Of a stretch of 64,000 nucleotides of DNA, positions 23,237 to 31,138 are shown in pieces (positions within the stretch are counted from its first letter, which is position 1; each line of letters begins with the position of its first letter). The position numbers were made by a program, and so were the translations under genes. Where the stretch lies: contig NZ_QOLA01000007.1 of the NCBI RefSeq assembly GCF_003324565.1, forward strand, positions 186,001-250,000. Direction: 5' to 3'. This stretch comes from Streptomyces sp. SDr-06. Lineage in GTDB: Bacteria; Actinomycetota; Actinomycetes; Streptomycetales; Streptomycetaceae. The notes under the pieces were generated by a model. It made no database searches. It was not told where the DNA came from and was given only the letters and a program-made list of their open reading frames with translations.

Positions 23237-23686
23237 TCATCCCTTCCCGCGTCGGCAGGCCAGCCACACCAGGGCGGCCGCGCCCCCGGCCGCCAGCAGC
23301 GCGGTGCGGTGGTTCGCCACCGCCTGTACGGCCAGGGCCGCCTTCCGCCGTGCTTCCTCGGGGGTCTTCTCCTCCCACACGCGTCCGGCCTGGACGGCCT
23401 TGGTGCGGGCCTGCTCCGCGGCCTGGGCCGCCTTGTCCTTGACCGGGTCGGGCACCTTGTCCCGCACCTGGTGGGCGATCTCGGTGGTCTTGGCCTTGAG
23501 CTCCTGGGCCCCGGCCGCGGCTCGTTGCTGAACCTCGGCGGCCTTCTCCTGGGCGCGGGCCTTGACGTCGGCCTTGGCCGTCAACGCCTCGACCGTTCGC
23601 CCGAGTTCCTCCCGGGTGTGCTCCACCTGTTCGCGCAGCTCCTCGGAGCCGGCGGCGGTTCGGTCATCACGGTGCGGCTCGGTCAT
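23237..23686 (-). CDS. DUF3618 domain protein
   Basis: The protein has 149 residues. The DUF3618 signature SEELREQVEHTREELGRTVE is at the N-terminus. A long Ala/Lys/Glu-rich helical region (KARAQEKAAEVQQRAAAGAQ) follows, similar to LEA-like or apolipoprotein-like helices, and a C-terminal membrane helix (ALLAAGGAAALVWLAC) ends in RRGKG. It is probably a tail-anchored envelope protein. The start ATG overlaps the Holin-X stop (ATGA). The members of this group are usually stress-linked; no direct evidence is visible here. Confidence 0.88.
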   Translation of the reverse strand: MTEPHRDDRTAAGSEELREQVEHTREELGRTVEALTAKADVKARAQEKAAEVQQRAAAGAQELKAKTTEIAHQVRDKVPDPVKDKAAQAAEQARTKAVQAGRVWEEKTPEEARRKAALAVQAVANHRTALLAAGGAAALVWLACRRGKG

Positions 23687-24120
23687 CGGTGTGCACTCCC
23701 TTTGATCTTGGCCACGTCGGCCTTCACGTTCCCGATCGTCTGCGCGGGCACCGGCGGCGCCGCCCGGCCGATCTGCTTCTTCCCGGTCAGGGCCATGGCC
23801 CCGGCGATCCCACCGAGCACCGCCGCGACGATCAGCGCGGCGGCCCACACCGGCAAGGGCAGCGCGAGAGCGGCGATCGCGGCTGCCACCAGGGCCTGCA
23901 AGGTCAGGAAGCCCGCGAGTCCGGCGCCGCCGAACAGTCCTCCGCCCCTGCCGTAGCGTTTGCCCTTCTCGGCCATCTCCGCCTGTGCCAGCCTCAGCTC
24001 GCCCCGCACCAGCTCCGTCAGCTGGTGCGAGGCCCGCTGCACCAGCTCGCTCACCGGCTCCTCACCCGCCCCGCGCGCACCGCGGCCGGGCCCGGCTTCC
24101 TGCGACTGCGTACTCGACAC
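23683..24120 (-). CDS. Actinobacterial Holin-X (phage holin superfamily III-like) protein
   Basis: The protein has 145 residues from the GTG at 24120, preceded by GGGAGGT; the GTG at 24123 is the alternative. The polar N-terminus contains the helix ASHQLTELVRGELRLAQAEM, typical of DUF1469/Holin-X. Two membrane helices follow (FGGAGLAGFLTLQALVAAAI and AALIVAAVLGGIAGAMALTG), then a soluble tail. Despite the name, these proteins are chromosomal and conserved in actinobacteria. First gene of the three-gene operon. Confidence 0.88.
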   Translation of the reverse strand: MSSTQSQEAGPGRGARGAGEEPVSELVQRASHQLTELVRGELRLAQAEMAEKGKRYGRGGGLFGGAGLAGFLTLQALVAAAIAALALPLPVWAAALIVAAVLGGIAGAMALTGKKQIGRAAPPVPAQTIGNVKADVAKIKGSAHR

Positions 24121-24257
24121 CACGCCCACCTCCCGTCTTCCTCGACCTCCACCGGCCGGCGAGCACCAGCGCTGCCGACCGCCTGCCCGGACGCGAGTAC
24201 CCCCAATGGGACGATTCAGGGCTCCGTCGGGGCACCGTGTTGGGGAAGGGGCAGAGG

Positions 24258-25316
24258 TCAGAGGTCCGGGAGGCGGCGCCGGTCCCGCTCGTCCCACGCC
24301 CGCGTGTCACGCGGCTCTGTGTACGGTTCCTCTTCCGGCGGCATGCCGCCCGCTATCGCCCGCTGCCGTACGACCTCGGCGTCGAACTCCAACCCGAGAA
24401 GGATCGCCAGATTGGTGATCCACAGCCACACCAGGAAGACGATGACCCCGGCCATGGTGCCGTAGATCTTGTTGTACGAAGCGAAGTTGGCGACGTAGTA
24501 CGAGAAGGCGGCGGAGGCGAGCATCCAGATCAGCAGGGCCAGGAAGCTGCCCGGCGTGATCCACCGGAAGCCCCTCACCTTCGCGTTCGGGCTCGCCCAG
24601 TACAGGAGCGCGATCATGACGATGACCAGCACCAGCAGCACCGGCCACTTGGCGAACGACCACACCGTCAACGCCGCGTCCCCCATCCCGAGCGCGGCAC
24701 CGGCCTGCTGGGCGAGGCCGCCGGTGAAGACCACGATCAGCGCGCTCATCGCCGCCAGGACCATCAGGACGACCGTCAGCCCCACCCGGACGGGAAGGAG
24801 CTTCCAGATCGGCCGCCCCTCCGGCATCTCGTAGACCGCGTTGGCCGCCCGCATGAAGGCCGCCACATACCCCGACGCCGACCACACCGCAAGGACCAGG
24901 CCCACCCCCGCCACCGCCGAGCCGAGCCCCACGCCGCCCTGCAACTGCTTCACGGCGCCCGTGATGATGTCCCGGGCCTTGCCGGGCGCGAGCTGCTGCA
25001 GGTTCTGCAGAAGCTTGTCGGTGGTCGACCTGCCGGTGATGCCGAGCAACGACACGAGCACCAGCAGCGCCGGGAACATCGACAGCACCCCGTAGTAAGT
25101 GAGGCCCGCTGCCCGGTCGGTGAGCTCGTCGTCCCTGAACTCCCGCAGACTGCCCTTGAGTACCGCGCCCCACGATGCCTTCGGCAGGTCCGTCGGAGCA
25201 TCCGGCGCGGCCCGCTCCACCTCGGGCCCGGGACCGACGGCCTGATCCCTGGGGCCCGTGCCGCCAACGACCCGTGATCGACCGCGCTTTTGTCGTGGGA
25301 GATGCGATTTCGTCAT
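24258..25316 (-). CDS. YihY/BrkB family inner-membrane protein
   Basis: The protein has 352 residues. A 50-residue basic, proline-rich N-terminus precedes six membrane helices. The family pattern ELTDRAAGLTYYGVLSMFPA, then GYVAAFMRAANAVYEMPEGR and FASYNKIYGTMAGVIVFLVW is clear. The acidic tail (PEEEPYTEPRDTRAWDE) is cytoplasmic. It was once called ribonuclease BN in error; the true role (transport or envelope) is unsettled. It starts 54 bases after the ABC-F stop on the same strand and precedes the Holin-X operon by 137 bases. Confidence 0.93.
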   Translation of the reverse strand: MTKSHLPRQKRGRSRVVGGTGPRDQAVGPGPEVERAAPDAPTDLPKASWGAVLKGSLREFRDDELTDRAAGLTYYGVLSMFPALLVLVSLLGITGRSTTDKLLQNLQQLAPGKARDIITGAVKQLQGGVGLGSAVAGVGLVLAVWSASGYVAAFMRAANAVYEMPEGRPIWKLLPVRVGLTVVLMVLAAMSALIVVFTGGLAQQAGAALGMGDAALTVWSFAKWPVLLVLVIVMIALLYWASPNAKVRGFRWITPGSFLALLIWMLASAAFSYYVANFASYNKIYGTMAGVIVFLVWLWITNLAILLGLEFDAEVVRQRAIAGGMPPEEEPYTEPRDTRAWDERDRRRLPDL

Positions 25317-25370
25317 GCGCCGCGAGTACCCCGGGTGTCGGCCCTCTCACCGGCGGGGGTCACCGGCGGC

Positions 25371-26990
25371 TCAGCGCGACCGCACGACCCGGCGCTCGTC
25401 CCACACCGGCTCCGTGGTCTCGCGCACCACACCGTCCGAGCCGAACACCAGATAGCGGTCGAAGGACCGGGCGAACCAACGGTCGTGGGTGACCGCCAGG
25501 ACCGTGCCGTCGTATGCCTCCAGGCCGTCCTGCAACGCCTCCGCCGACTCCAGGTCGAGGTTGTCGGTCGGCTCGTCCAGGAGCAGGGCGGTCGTTCCGG
25601 CCAGCTCCAGGAGGAGGATCTGAAAGCGCGCCTGCTGACCGCCGGACAGCTTGTCGAAGGCCTGGTCGCCCTGACGTTCCAGCTCGTACCGGCGCAGGGC
25701 CGACATCGCACCGCCCCGGTCCTTGGCGTGCTCGGTCCACAGGATGTCGACCAGGGTGCGCCCCAGGAGTTCGGGATGTGCGTGGGTCTGGGCGAAGTGG
25801 CCCGCCACCACGCGTGCCCCCAGCTTCCAGCGGCCCGTGTGCCTCACGTCCTCACCGGCCAGCAGCCGCAGGAAGTGCGACTTTCCCGAACCGTTCGAGC
25901 CGAGCACCGCGACGCGTTCCCCGTAGAAGACTTCGAGGGAGAACGGCTTCATCAGTCCGGTGAGCTCCAACTCCTCGCACACCACGGCCCGTACGCCGGT
26001 CCGGCCGCCCTGCAGACGCATCCGGATGTCCTGCTTGCGCGGGGGTTCCGGCGGCGGGCCGGCCTCCTCGAACTTCCGCAACCGGGTCTTGGCCGCCTGA
26101 TAGCGCGAAGCCATTTCATCACTGCGCGCGGCGTACTGCTGAAGGTCCTGAACCAGCCGCTTCAGCTGCGCCCGCTTCTCGTCCCAGCGTCGGCGCAGTT
26201 CGTCGAAGCGTGCGAAACGCTCCTCCCGCGCCTCGTGGAACGTACCGAAGCCCCCGCCGTGCACCCACACGTCGGAGCCCGCCGGTCCCGGCTCGACCGC
26301 GACGATCCGCTGCGCCGCCCGGGCCAGCAGCTCCCGGTCGTGGGAGATGAACAGGACCGTCTTACGCGTCTCCGCGAGACGCTCCTCGAGCCAGCGCTTG
26401 CCCGGCACGTCCAGGTAGTTGTCCGGCTCGTCCAGGAGCAGCACCTCGTCGGGCCCGCGCAGCAGCGCTTCGAGTACGAGTCGCTTCTGTTCGCCGCCCG
26501 ACAGCGTCCGTACCTCGCGGAACCGGGCCCGGTCGTACGGCATCCCGAGCGCGGCCGTGGTGCACATGTCCCACACGGTCTCGGCCTCGTACCCGCGCGC
26601 CTCGGCCCAATCGCTCAGCGCTTGCGCGTACTCCATCTGCGCGGCCTCGTCGTCCACGGTCATGATCAGGTGCTCGGCCGCGTCAACGGCCGCCGCGGCT
26701 TCCCTGATCCTCGGCTGTGAGACAGACACCAGCAGGTCACGCACCGTGCGGTCATCGCGCACCGAGCCGACGAACTGATGCATGACACCGACACCCCCGC
26801 TGGAGCTGACGCTGCCACCATGGGGCCGCAACTCGCCGGAGATCAGCCGCAACAGGGTGGTCTTTCCTGCCCCGTTGGCACCGACCAGGGCGGCGATCGA
26901 CCCCTCACCCACCCGGAACGAGGCATCCCCGAGCAGCACCCGCCCATCGGGCAGGTAGTACTCCAGGTGCGATGCTTCGAGATGTCCCAT
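25371..26990 (-). CDS. ABC-F ATPase (ribosome-protection/translation factor type)
   Basis: The protein has 539 residues, two ABC domains and no membrane helices. Domain 1 has Walker A GANGAGKTT (37-45), signature LSGGEQKRL and Walker B LLLDEPDNYLD. Domain 2 has GSNGSGKS, LSGGQQARF and LLLDEPTDNLD. The linker (~245-330) is the charged helical P-site tRNA interaction motif (FDELRRRWDEKRAQLKRLVQ). ABC-F proteins bind the ribosome E site and either dislodge antibiotics or tune translation. The unusual DEPDNYLD in domain 1 is seen in a subset of the family. It is divergent from a second, different ABC-F gene. Confidence 0.93.
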   Translation of the reverse strand: MGHLEASHLEYYLPDGRVLLGDASFRVGEGSIAALVGANGAGKTTLLRLISGELRPHGGSVSSSGGVGVMHQFVGSVRDDRTVRDLLVSVSQPRIREAAAAVDAAEHLIMTVDDEAAQMEYAQALSDWAEARGYEAETVWDMCTTAALGMPYDRARFREVRTLSGGEQKRLVLEALLRGPDEVLLLDEPDNYLDVPGKRWLEERLAETRKTVLFISHDRELLARAAQRIVAVEPGPAGSDVWVHGGGFGTFHEAREERFARFDELRRRWDEKRAQLKRLVQDLQQYAARSDEMASRYQAAKTRLRKFEEAGPPPEPPRKQDIRMRLQGGRTGVRAVVCEELELTGLMKPFSLEVFYGERVAVLGSNGSGKSHFLRLLAGEDVRHTGRWKLGARVVAGHFAQTHAHPELLGRTLVDILWTEHAKDRGGAMSALRRYELERQGDQAFDKLSGGQQARFQILLLELAGTTALLLDEPTDNLDLESAEALQDGLEAYDGTVLAVTHDRWFARSFDRYLVFGSDGVVRETTEPVWDERRVVRSR

Positions 26991-27045
26991 GGTTCACCAT
27001 CCTTACGGGCCGCCGAAGGAGCACACAACGCGTTTTCGGGAGGCC

Positions 27046-27149
27046 CGGCACAAGCGGAGCTCTGGCCGCGACAGGGATGGGCGTGCGCAACGCCCGCAAG
27101 GCCGCCGCCCGCTCGACGATCCGGCACAAAAAGAAGAGGCGCGGCACAA
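27046..27149. repeat. Three CGGCACAA direct repeats between ABC-F genes
   Basis: CGGCACAA occurs at 27046-27053, 27122-27129 and 27142-27149. The last two are 20 bases apart, about two helical turns, and lie just upstream of the -10 box of the second ABC-F leader. This could be a regulator site. Confidence 0.45.
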
Positions 27150-27160
27150 GGCGCGTCCGT

Positions 27161-27166
27161 TAGCGT
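27161..27166 (+). promoter_or_regulatory. -10 box for leaderless leader peptide
   Basis: TAGCGT ends seven bases before the ATG at 27174, so transcription probably begins at the leader ORF start codon. A -35 box is not clear. Confidence 0.55.
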
Positions 27167-27173
27167 GGCAACC

Positions 27174-27197
27174 ATGTCTACGCCCCGAATTTCCTAG
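27174..27197 (+). CDS. Leader peptide MSTPRIS upstream of ABC-F gene
   Basis: A seven-codon ORF (ATG TCT ACG CCC CGA ATT TCC TAG) sits where a leaderless transcript would start. The stop is four bases before a hairpin (27202-27230), and the ABC-F start is at 27256. Ribosome-stalling leader peptides are an established control for antibiotic-induced ABC-F genes. Its assignment here rests on position and structure only. Confidence 0.5.
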   Translation: MSTPRIS

Positions 27198-27201
27198 CTG
27201 A

Positions 27202-27230
27202 GGACCCGCTTCCACGCCAGAAGTGTGTCC
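27202..27230 (+). promoter_or_regulatory. Putative attenuator hairpin before ABC-F gene
   Basis: GGAC (27202-27205) pairs with GTCC (27227-27230), and CGCTTC (27207-27212) pairs with GAAGTG (27220-27225, one G-U), separated by a 1x1 mismatch. A pyrimidine-rich tract with T-runs follows (CTTTGCTTTCTC), as in an intrinsic terminator. It lies between leader stop and gene start. Confidence 0.5.
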
Positions 27231-27255
27231 CTTTGCTTTCTCGGAGCGTTTTCCC

Positions 27256-28860
27256 ATGATTACCGTTCGTGGTGTTGAGCTGCGCGCGGGCGCCCGCCTG
27301 CTGCTCTCCGACCTCTCTTTCACCGTGTCTCCCGGCGACCGCATCGGCCTCGTCGGCCGCAACGGCGCGGGCAAGACCACCCTGATGACCGCGCTGGCCG
27401 GACAGACGCGTCCCACCGCGGGAACGATCACGCGGACCCGGCCGGTGGGTTTCCTGGCGCAGGACTCCCGCGCCGCGGAACCCGCCATGACGGTCACGGA
27501 TCGCATCCTGTCCGCCCGGGGTCTCGACACCGCGCTGTGCGCGCTGCGCGAGGCCGGGACGGCGATGGCCGACGCGGGCTCGCCCGCCGCGCTGAAGCGG
27601 GCGATGGACGCCTACGCGCGGGCCGAATCCGCCTTCCAGGCGGGCGGCGGATACGGCGCCGAGGCCGAAGCCGCCCGCGTCGCGGCCGGGCTCGGGCTGC
27701 CGGACCGGGTGCTGGGCGAGCCGGTCGGCGCGCTGTCGGGCGGACAGAAGCGCCGGGTGGAGCTGGCACGCATCCTGTTCGCCGGACACGACGGCACGCT
27801 GCTCCTCGACGAGCCCACCAACCACCTGGACGCGGACTCGGTCGCCTGGCTGCGTGCCTTCCTCCAGGCACACCGGGGCGGCCTCGTCGTGATCAGCCAC
27901 GACACGTCCCTGCTGGCCGACACGGTCAACCGCGTGTTCCATCTGGACGCGACCCGGGCGACGATCGACTTCCACAACACCGGATGGGCCGCCTACTTGA
28001 CCCAGCGGACGGCCGACGAGCGGCGCAGGGAACGGGAGCGGGCCAACGGCGAACGCAAGGCCGCCAGCCTGCACGCCCAGGCGGACAGGATGAAGGCGCG
28101 CTCCGCCACCGCGGTGACCGCCAGGAGTATGGCGCGACGAGCCGACCGGATGCTCGCCGAACTGGAACCGGCCCGGCGCACGGAGAAGGTCGCCAGGATC
28201 CGGCTGCCCGAACCGGCTGCCTGCGGAAGGATGCCGCTGGGCGCGGTCAGCCTGGGCAAGTCCTACCACGGGCACCAGGTCCTGGACGGTGTGGACCTGG
28301 CCGTGGACCGCGGCGCCCGCCTGCTGATCCTCGGGTTCAACGGCGCCGGGAAGACCACGCTGCTGCGTCTGCTCGCCGGGCGGGAGCGGCCCGATGCCGG
28401 CCGGGTGGTCCACGGACACGGGCTGCGTCTGGGCTACTTCGCCCAGGAGCACGACACCCTCGACCCCGCTCGCACGGTTCGGGAGAACCTGTCCGCGGCC
28501 GCCCCGCACCTGACCGAGGGCGAGGTGCGGCGGGTACTCGGAGCGTTTCTGTTCGGCGGGGACGACGCCGACAAACAGGCCGGGATCCTCTCCGGCGGGG
28601 AGAAGACCCGCCTGGCCCTGGCCGGTCTGGTCCACTCCGGGGCCAACGTGCTGCTCCTGGACGAGCCGACCAACAACCTCGACCCGGCCTCCCGGGACGA
28701 GGTCTTGGACGCCGTGGACGCCTACCCGGGGGCGATCGTGATGGTCACCCACGACGAGGGGGCCATCGACGCCCTGCGTCCCGATCGGGTCCTGCTGCTG
28801 CCGGACGCGTACGAGGACCTGTGGAGCGCGGACTACCGGGACCTGGTGGCCCTGGCCTGA
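27256..28860 (+). CDS. ABC-F ATPase (antibiotic-resistance type)
   Basis: The protein has 534 residues from the ATG at 27256, preceded by CGGAGCG. Domain 1 has Walker A GRNGAGKTT (34-42), signature LSGGQKRRVELARIL and LLLDEPTNHLD. The arginine-rich helical linker has ERRRERERANGERKAASLHA. Domain 2 has GFNGAGKTT, LSGGEKTRLALAGL and LLLDEPTNNLD. It differs from the divergent ABC-F, so this is not a recent duplicate. The short leader ORF and hairpin upstream suggest induction by ribosome stalling, as known for several Streptomyces and Firmicute ABC-F resistance genes. Confidence 0.93.
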   Translation: MITVRGVELRAGARLLLSDLSFTVSPGDRIGLVGRNGAGKTTLMTALAGQTRPTAGTITRTRPVGFLAQDSRAAEPAMTVTDRILSARGLDTALCALREAGTAMADAGSPAALKRAMDAYARAESAFQAGGGYGAEAEAARVAAGLGLPDRVLGEPVGALSGGQKRRVELARILFAGHDGTLLLDEPTNHLDADSVAWLRAFLQAHRGGLVVISHDTSLLADTVNRVFHLDATRATIDFHNTGWAAYLTQRTADERRRERERANGERKAASLHAQADRMKARSATAVTARSMARRADRMLAELEPARRTEKVARIRLPEPAACGRMPLGAVSLGKSYHGHQVLDGVDLAVDRGARLLILGFNGAGKTTLLRLLAGRERPDAGRVVHGHGLRLGYFAQEHDTLDPARTVRENLSAAAPHLTEGEVRRVLGAFLFGGDDADKQAGILSGGEKTRLALAGLVHSGANVLLLDEPTNNLDPASRDEVLDAVDAYPGAIVMVTHDEGAIDALRPDRVLLLPDAYEDLWSADYRDLVALA

Positions 28861-28868
28861 CAACTCCC

Positions 28869-28916
28869 GCGGCGACGCGCCGCAGCGGCTCCACGTCCTG
28901 GAACCAGCCCGTGGAG
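28869..28916 (+). terminator. Two consecutive hairpins after ABC-F gene
   Basis: GCGGCG (28869-28874) pairs with CGCCGC (28878-28883). CTCCACG (28889-28895) pairs with CGTGGAG (28910-28916). Both follow the stop at 28860. Confidence 0.55.
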
Positions 28917-29035
28917 GAAGACCGCGGCGAGGGCTTTCTGCACGCGTGACGTCGCCGATGTCGGGAAAGGGGGCGGCACGTCTGCTCGGACCGGCAAACT
29001 GGCCACAGGCCGAAGGACGTTGAGGTCGGCGCGGG

Positions 29036-29063
29036 CCTTCATCCCGCCCGGCTGGGATGAAGG
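29036..29063 (+). promoter_or_regulatory. Palindrome covering the methyltransferase RBS
   Basis: CCTTCATCCC (29036-29045) and GGGATGAAGG (29054-29063) are perfect 10-bp arms with an 8-base spacer. The right arm contains most of the Shine-Dalgarno AAGGAG (29060-29065) of the gene starting at 29071. Confidence 0.75.
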
Positions 29064-29070
29064 AGCGCAG

Positions 29071-29910
29071 ATGTCCGAGTCTTCCGGGGTGGCGCAGCCG
29101 CCGGTGCCGCCCGAGGTGCAGAAGGCGTACGGTCCGGCCGACCTCGGTTCCCAACCGCTCTTCGGCGGCGGGTTCATCAACTTCGGCTACTGGCAGGACA
29201 TCGATCTGGACCGGCCCCTGACCGAGAGCGACCGGATTCGCAGCCAGCAGGCGATGTACCGCCATGTACTCACCTCCTTGGCGCCGACCGAGGGAGCGCG
29301 GGCGCTGGAGGTCGGCTGCGGTCTCGGGGCCGGTGCGGCCGTGGCGGTCGAGGAATGCGGTTTCGCCCATGTCACCGGTATGGACATCCATCCCGAGCAG
29401 CTCGGGCGGGCCGAGGCGCGGAACGCGGAGCTGCTGGGCAGCCGTCCCGCCCGGCTGTGCTTCACCCGCGGCGCGGCCGAGTCCATGCCGTTCGCTGACG
29501 CGGAGTTCGACTGCGTGTACAGCATCGAGGCGGCTCAGCACTTTCGTGACCTCGGGGCGTTCGCCCGGGAGACCGCACGGGTGTTGCGCCCCGGCGGCCG
29601 CGCGGTCGTCGCGAGCTTCTTCGTGCCCGGCGACGGTGGCGGCCGGGAGGCACAACTGGCCGAGCTGCTCGACACTTTCGCGCGTGGCCTCGATGTCGCG
29701 CACACCGTCCCTCGATTGGTCAGCCGTCTTAGGGAGGCCGGTCTGACCCGGGTTCGAGCGACGTCGATCGGCGCATCGGTATGGCCGGGCTGGGACCGCT
29801 GGCTGGCGACGATGTGGAAGCCCGGCACATGGCCCCGCAACTTCCTGCGCGCCTTCCACGAAGGCCTCCTCGACTACTACGCGGTGACGGCGGAACGCCC
29901 CGAGGGATGA
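29071..29910 (+). CDS. SAM-dependent methyltransferase (natural-product type)
   Basis: The protein has 279 residues. The lead-in FGGGFINFGYWQDIDLDRPL is typical of small-molecule O-methyltransferases in secondary metabolism. Motif I is ALEVGCGLGAGAAVAV, motif II is ESMPFADAEFDCVYSIEAAQ, and post-motif ARVLRPGGRAVVASFF follows. The ATG at 29071 has AAGGAG at ideal spacing, but that site is locked in a perfect palindrome. No biosynthetic genes are nearby; the neighbour is an ABC-F resistance gene, so a role in detoxifying or modifying an antibiotic is possible but unproven. Confidence 0.9.
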   Translation: MSESSGVAQPPVPPEVQKAYGPADLGSQPLFGGGFINFGYWQDIDLDRPLTESDRIRSQQAMYRHVLTSLAPTEGARALEVGCGLGAGAAVAVEECGFAHVTGMDIHPEQLGRAEARNAELLGSRPARLCFTRGAAESMPFADAEFDCVYSIEAAQHFRDLGAFARETARVLRPGGRAVVASFFVPGDGGGREAQLAELLDTFARGLDVAHTVPRLVSRLREAGLTRVRATSIGASVWPGWDRWLATMWKPGTWPRNFLRAFHEGLLDYYAVTAERPEG

Positions 29911-29944
29911 CCGGCATCGCGAGATGACGTCCGGTTCCAGGGCG

Positions 29945-30985
29945 TCAGAGCATCAGCAGGAGCCGCGTGTGGGCCACGAGCTTCCGGTTCACGCTGGTGC
30001 TCTGCACGAAGATGGTGAAGTCGTCGTTGTGGTCCGGCTTGACGCGTGCTTCAGTGTCCGGCAGGCCGAGCAGGGCCCGGGCTTCGGGGCCCGTGTACAC
30101 CCGGTCCGTTTTCTTCTCCAGCACCGCGATCTGCTTCCGTGCCTGGATCTTCTCCGGCTTGCTCAGCTGGTAGAAGGCACATCCCGTGCGGTAGGTGTGC
30201 CCGCATTCGACGACCCACTCCCGGATTCCCGCGTCCCGAGCCACCGGTATCAATTGGTACGCCGACGGGTCCACGGGGGTGAGACCGGCCGCCTTGATGG
30301 TGTCCTTGTTGACCGCGTCCGCGCCCGTGGAGAACACTGCTCGCGATCCCCGGATGCCCTGGGCGCGGCCCATCATGAAGTTCTCGGTGGCCTGCTGGAT
30401 GACCTGCCCGGCTTCCTCCAGGCCCCGTGTGCTCGTGGCGTCCCAGATGGCGATGTTGTCCTTCGGGAACCCGCACTGCATGGCCTCGCGCTTACCCATC
30501 TGGTCCGGCACGAGGACGGCCAGCGTCCAGTTGTCGTGCTGCGTCGCGATCATCTGCGACACGGCCTTGACCAGCTCACGGGGGTCCTGGGTCGGGGCGT
30601 CCGCGCAGCGGTGGCTCGCGTTCTCCTGCCCGTCGGTCAGGACGAACGTCAGGAAGCTGTGGTCTCCGTACAGTTGGGCCGTCTGCGCCAGTTCCCCCTG
30701 CGACTTCAGCGCGGCCGCCAGCAACGCCGTCATCCCACCGACCTGGTACAACTGCTTCAACGACGGCATGCGCAGCACGTCCTTGTCGTAGATGACGCAC
30801 TCCACCTTGTCCGCGAAGACGTACACCGTCACGCGGGTCTCCTGGTCGAGCTCCCTGGAGCGGCGGGCAAGGTACTCGATCTGCTGGTCGGCGACTTCGA
30901 CGACCTTGCCGCTCAGGTGCGACATGGACGAACTGGCATCCAGCACAAGAGCGACGTGGTTGATGTAGTTCTGGCTACCCGACAT
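29945..30985 (-). CDS. VWA-domain protein
   Basis: The protein has 346 residues from the ATG at 30985, preceded by GAGGGGGAG. The von Willebrand factor A domain (~8-200) has an intact metal-ion site: DASSS (starting at Asp16), the threonine in GGMTALL, and the aspartate in FVLTDGQEN. The rest (~200-346) has a Cys/His-bearing segment (EWVVECGHTYRTGCAFYQLS) and a helical part. There is no signal peptide, so it acts in the cytoplasm, probably as a protein-assembly factor. It is divergent from the frameshifted DUF4253 gene and converges on the methyltransferase. The codon bias looks slightly weaker than that of its neighbours. Confidence 0.87.
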   Translation of the reverse strand: MSGSQNYINHVALVLDASSSMSHLSGKVVEVADQQIEYLARRSRELDQETRVTVYVFADKVECVIYDKDVLRMPSLKQLYQVGGMTALLAAALKSQGELAQTAQLYGDHSFLTFVLTDGQENASHRCADAPTQDPRELVKAVSQMIATQHDNWTLAVLVPDQMGKREAMQCGFPKDNIAIWDATSTRGLEEAGQVIQQATENFMMGRAQGIRGSRAVFSTGADAVNKDTIKAAGLTPVDPSAYQLIPVARDAGIREWVVECGHTYRTGCAFYQLSKPEKIQARKQIAVLEKKTDRVYTGPEARALLGLPDTEARVKPDHNDDFTIFVQSTSVNRKLVAHTRLLLML

Positions 30986-31138
30986 GGCAACTCCCCCTCG
31001 TTCCGAACTCGATGGCTCCACCGTCTCACCCACCACTGACAATCGACCTCGACCACCGGACCGGAGGCAGAGCCCGCCTTGCAGGCCTTGCGGCTGGCTG
31101 GACCGGCGTTGTCAGAGGCGGGTCCTAATCTCGGGTGC

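Noticed and set aside
23683..24120. Holin-like gene suggesting a prophage
   Set aside because: Actinobacterial Holin-X genes are chromosomal; no integrase, capsid, lysin or attachment site lies nearby.
25371..29910. Antibiotic biosynthetic cluster suggested by two ABC-F genes and a methyltransferase
   Set aside because: No PKS, NRPS, terpene, RiPP or glycosyltransferase genes are present, so resistance or housekeeping is more likely.
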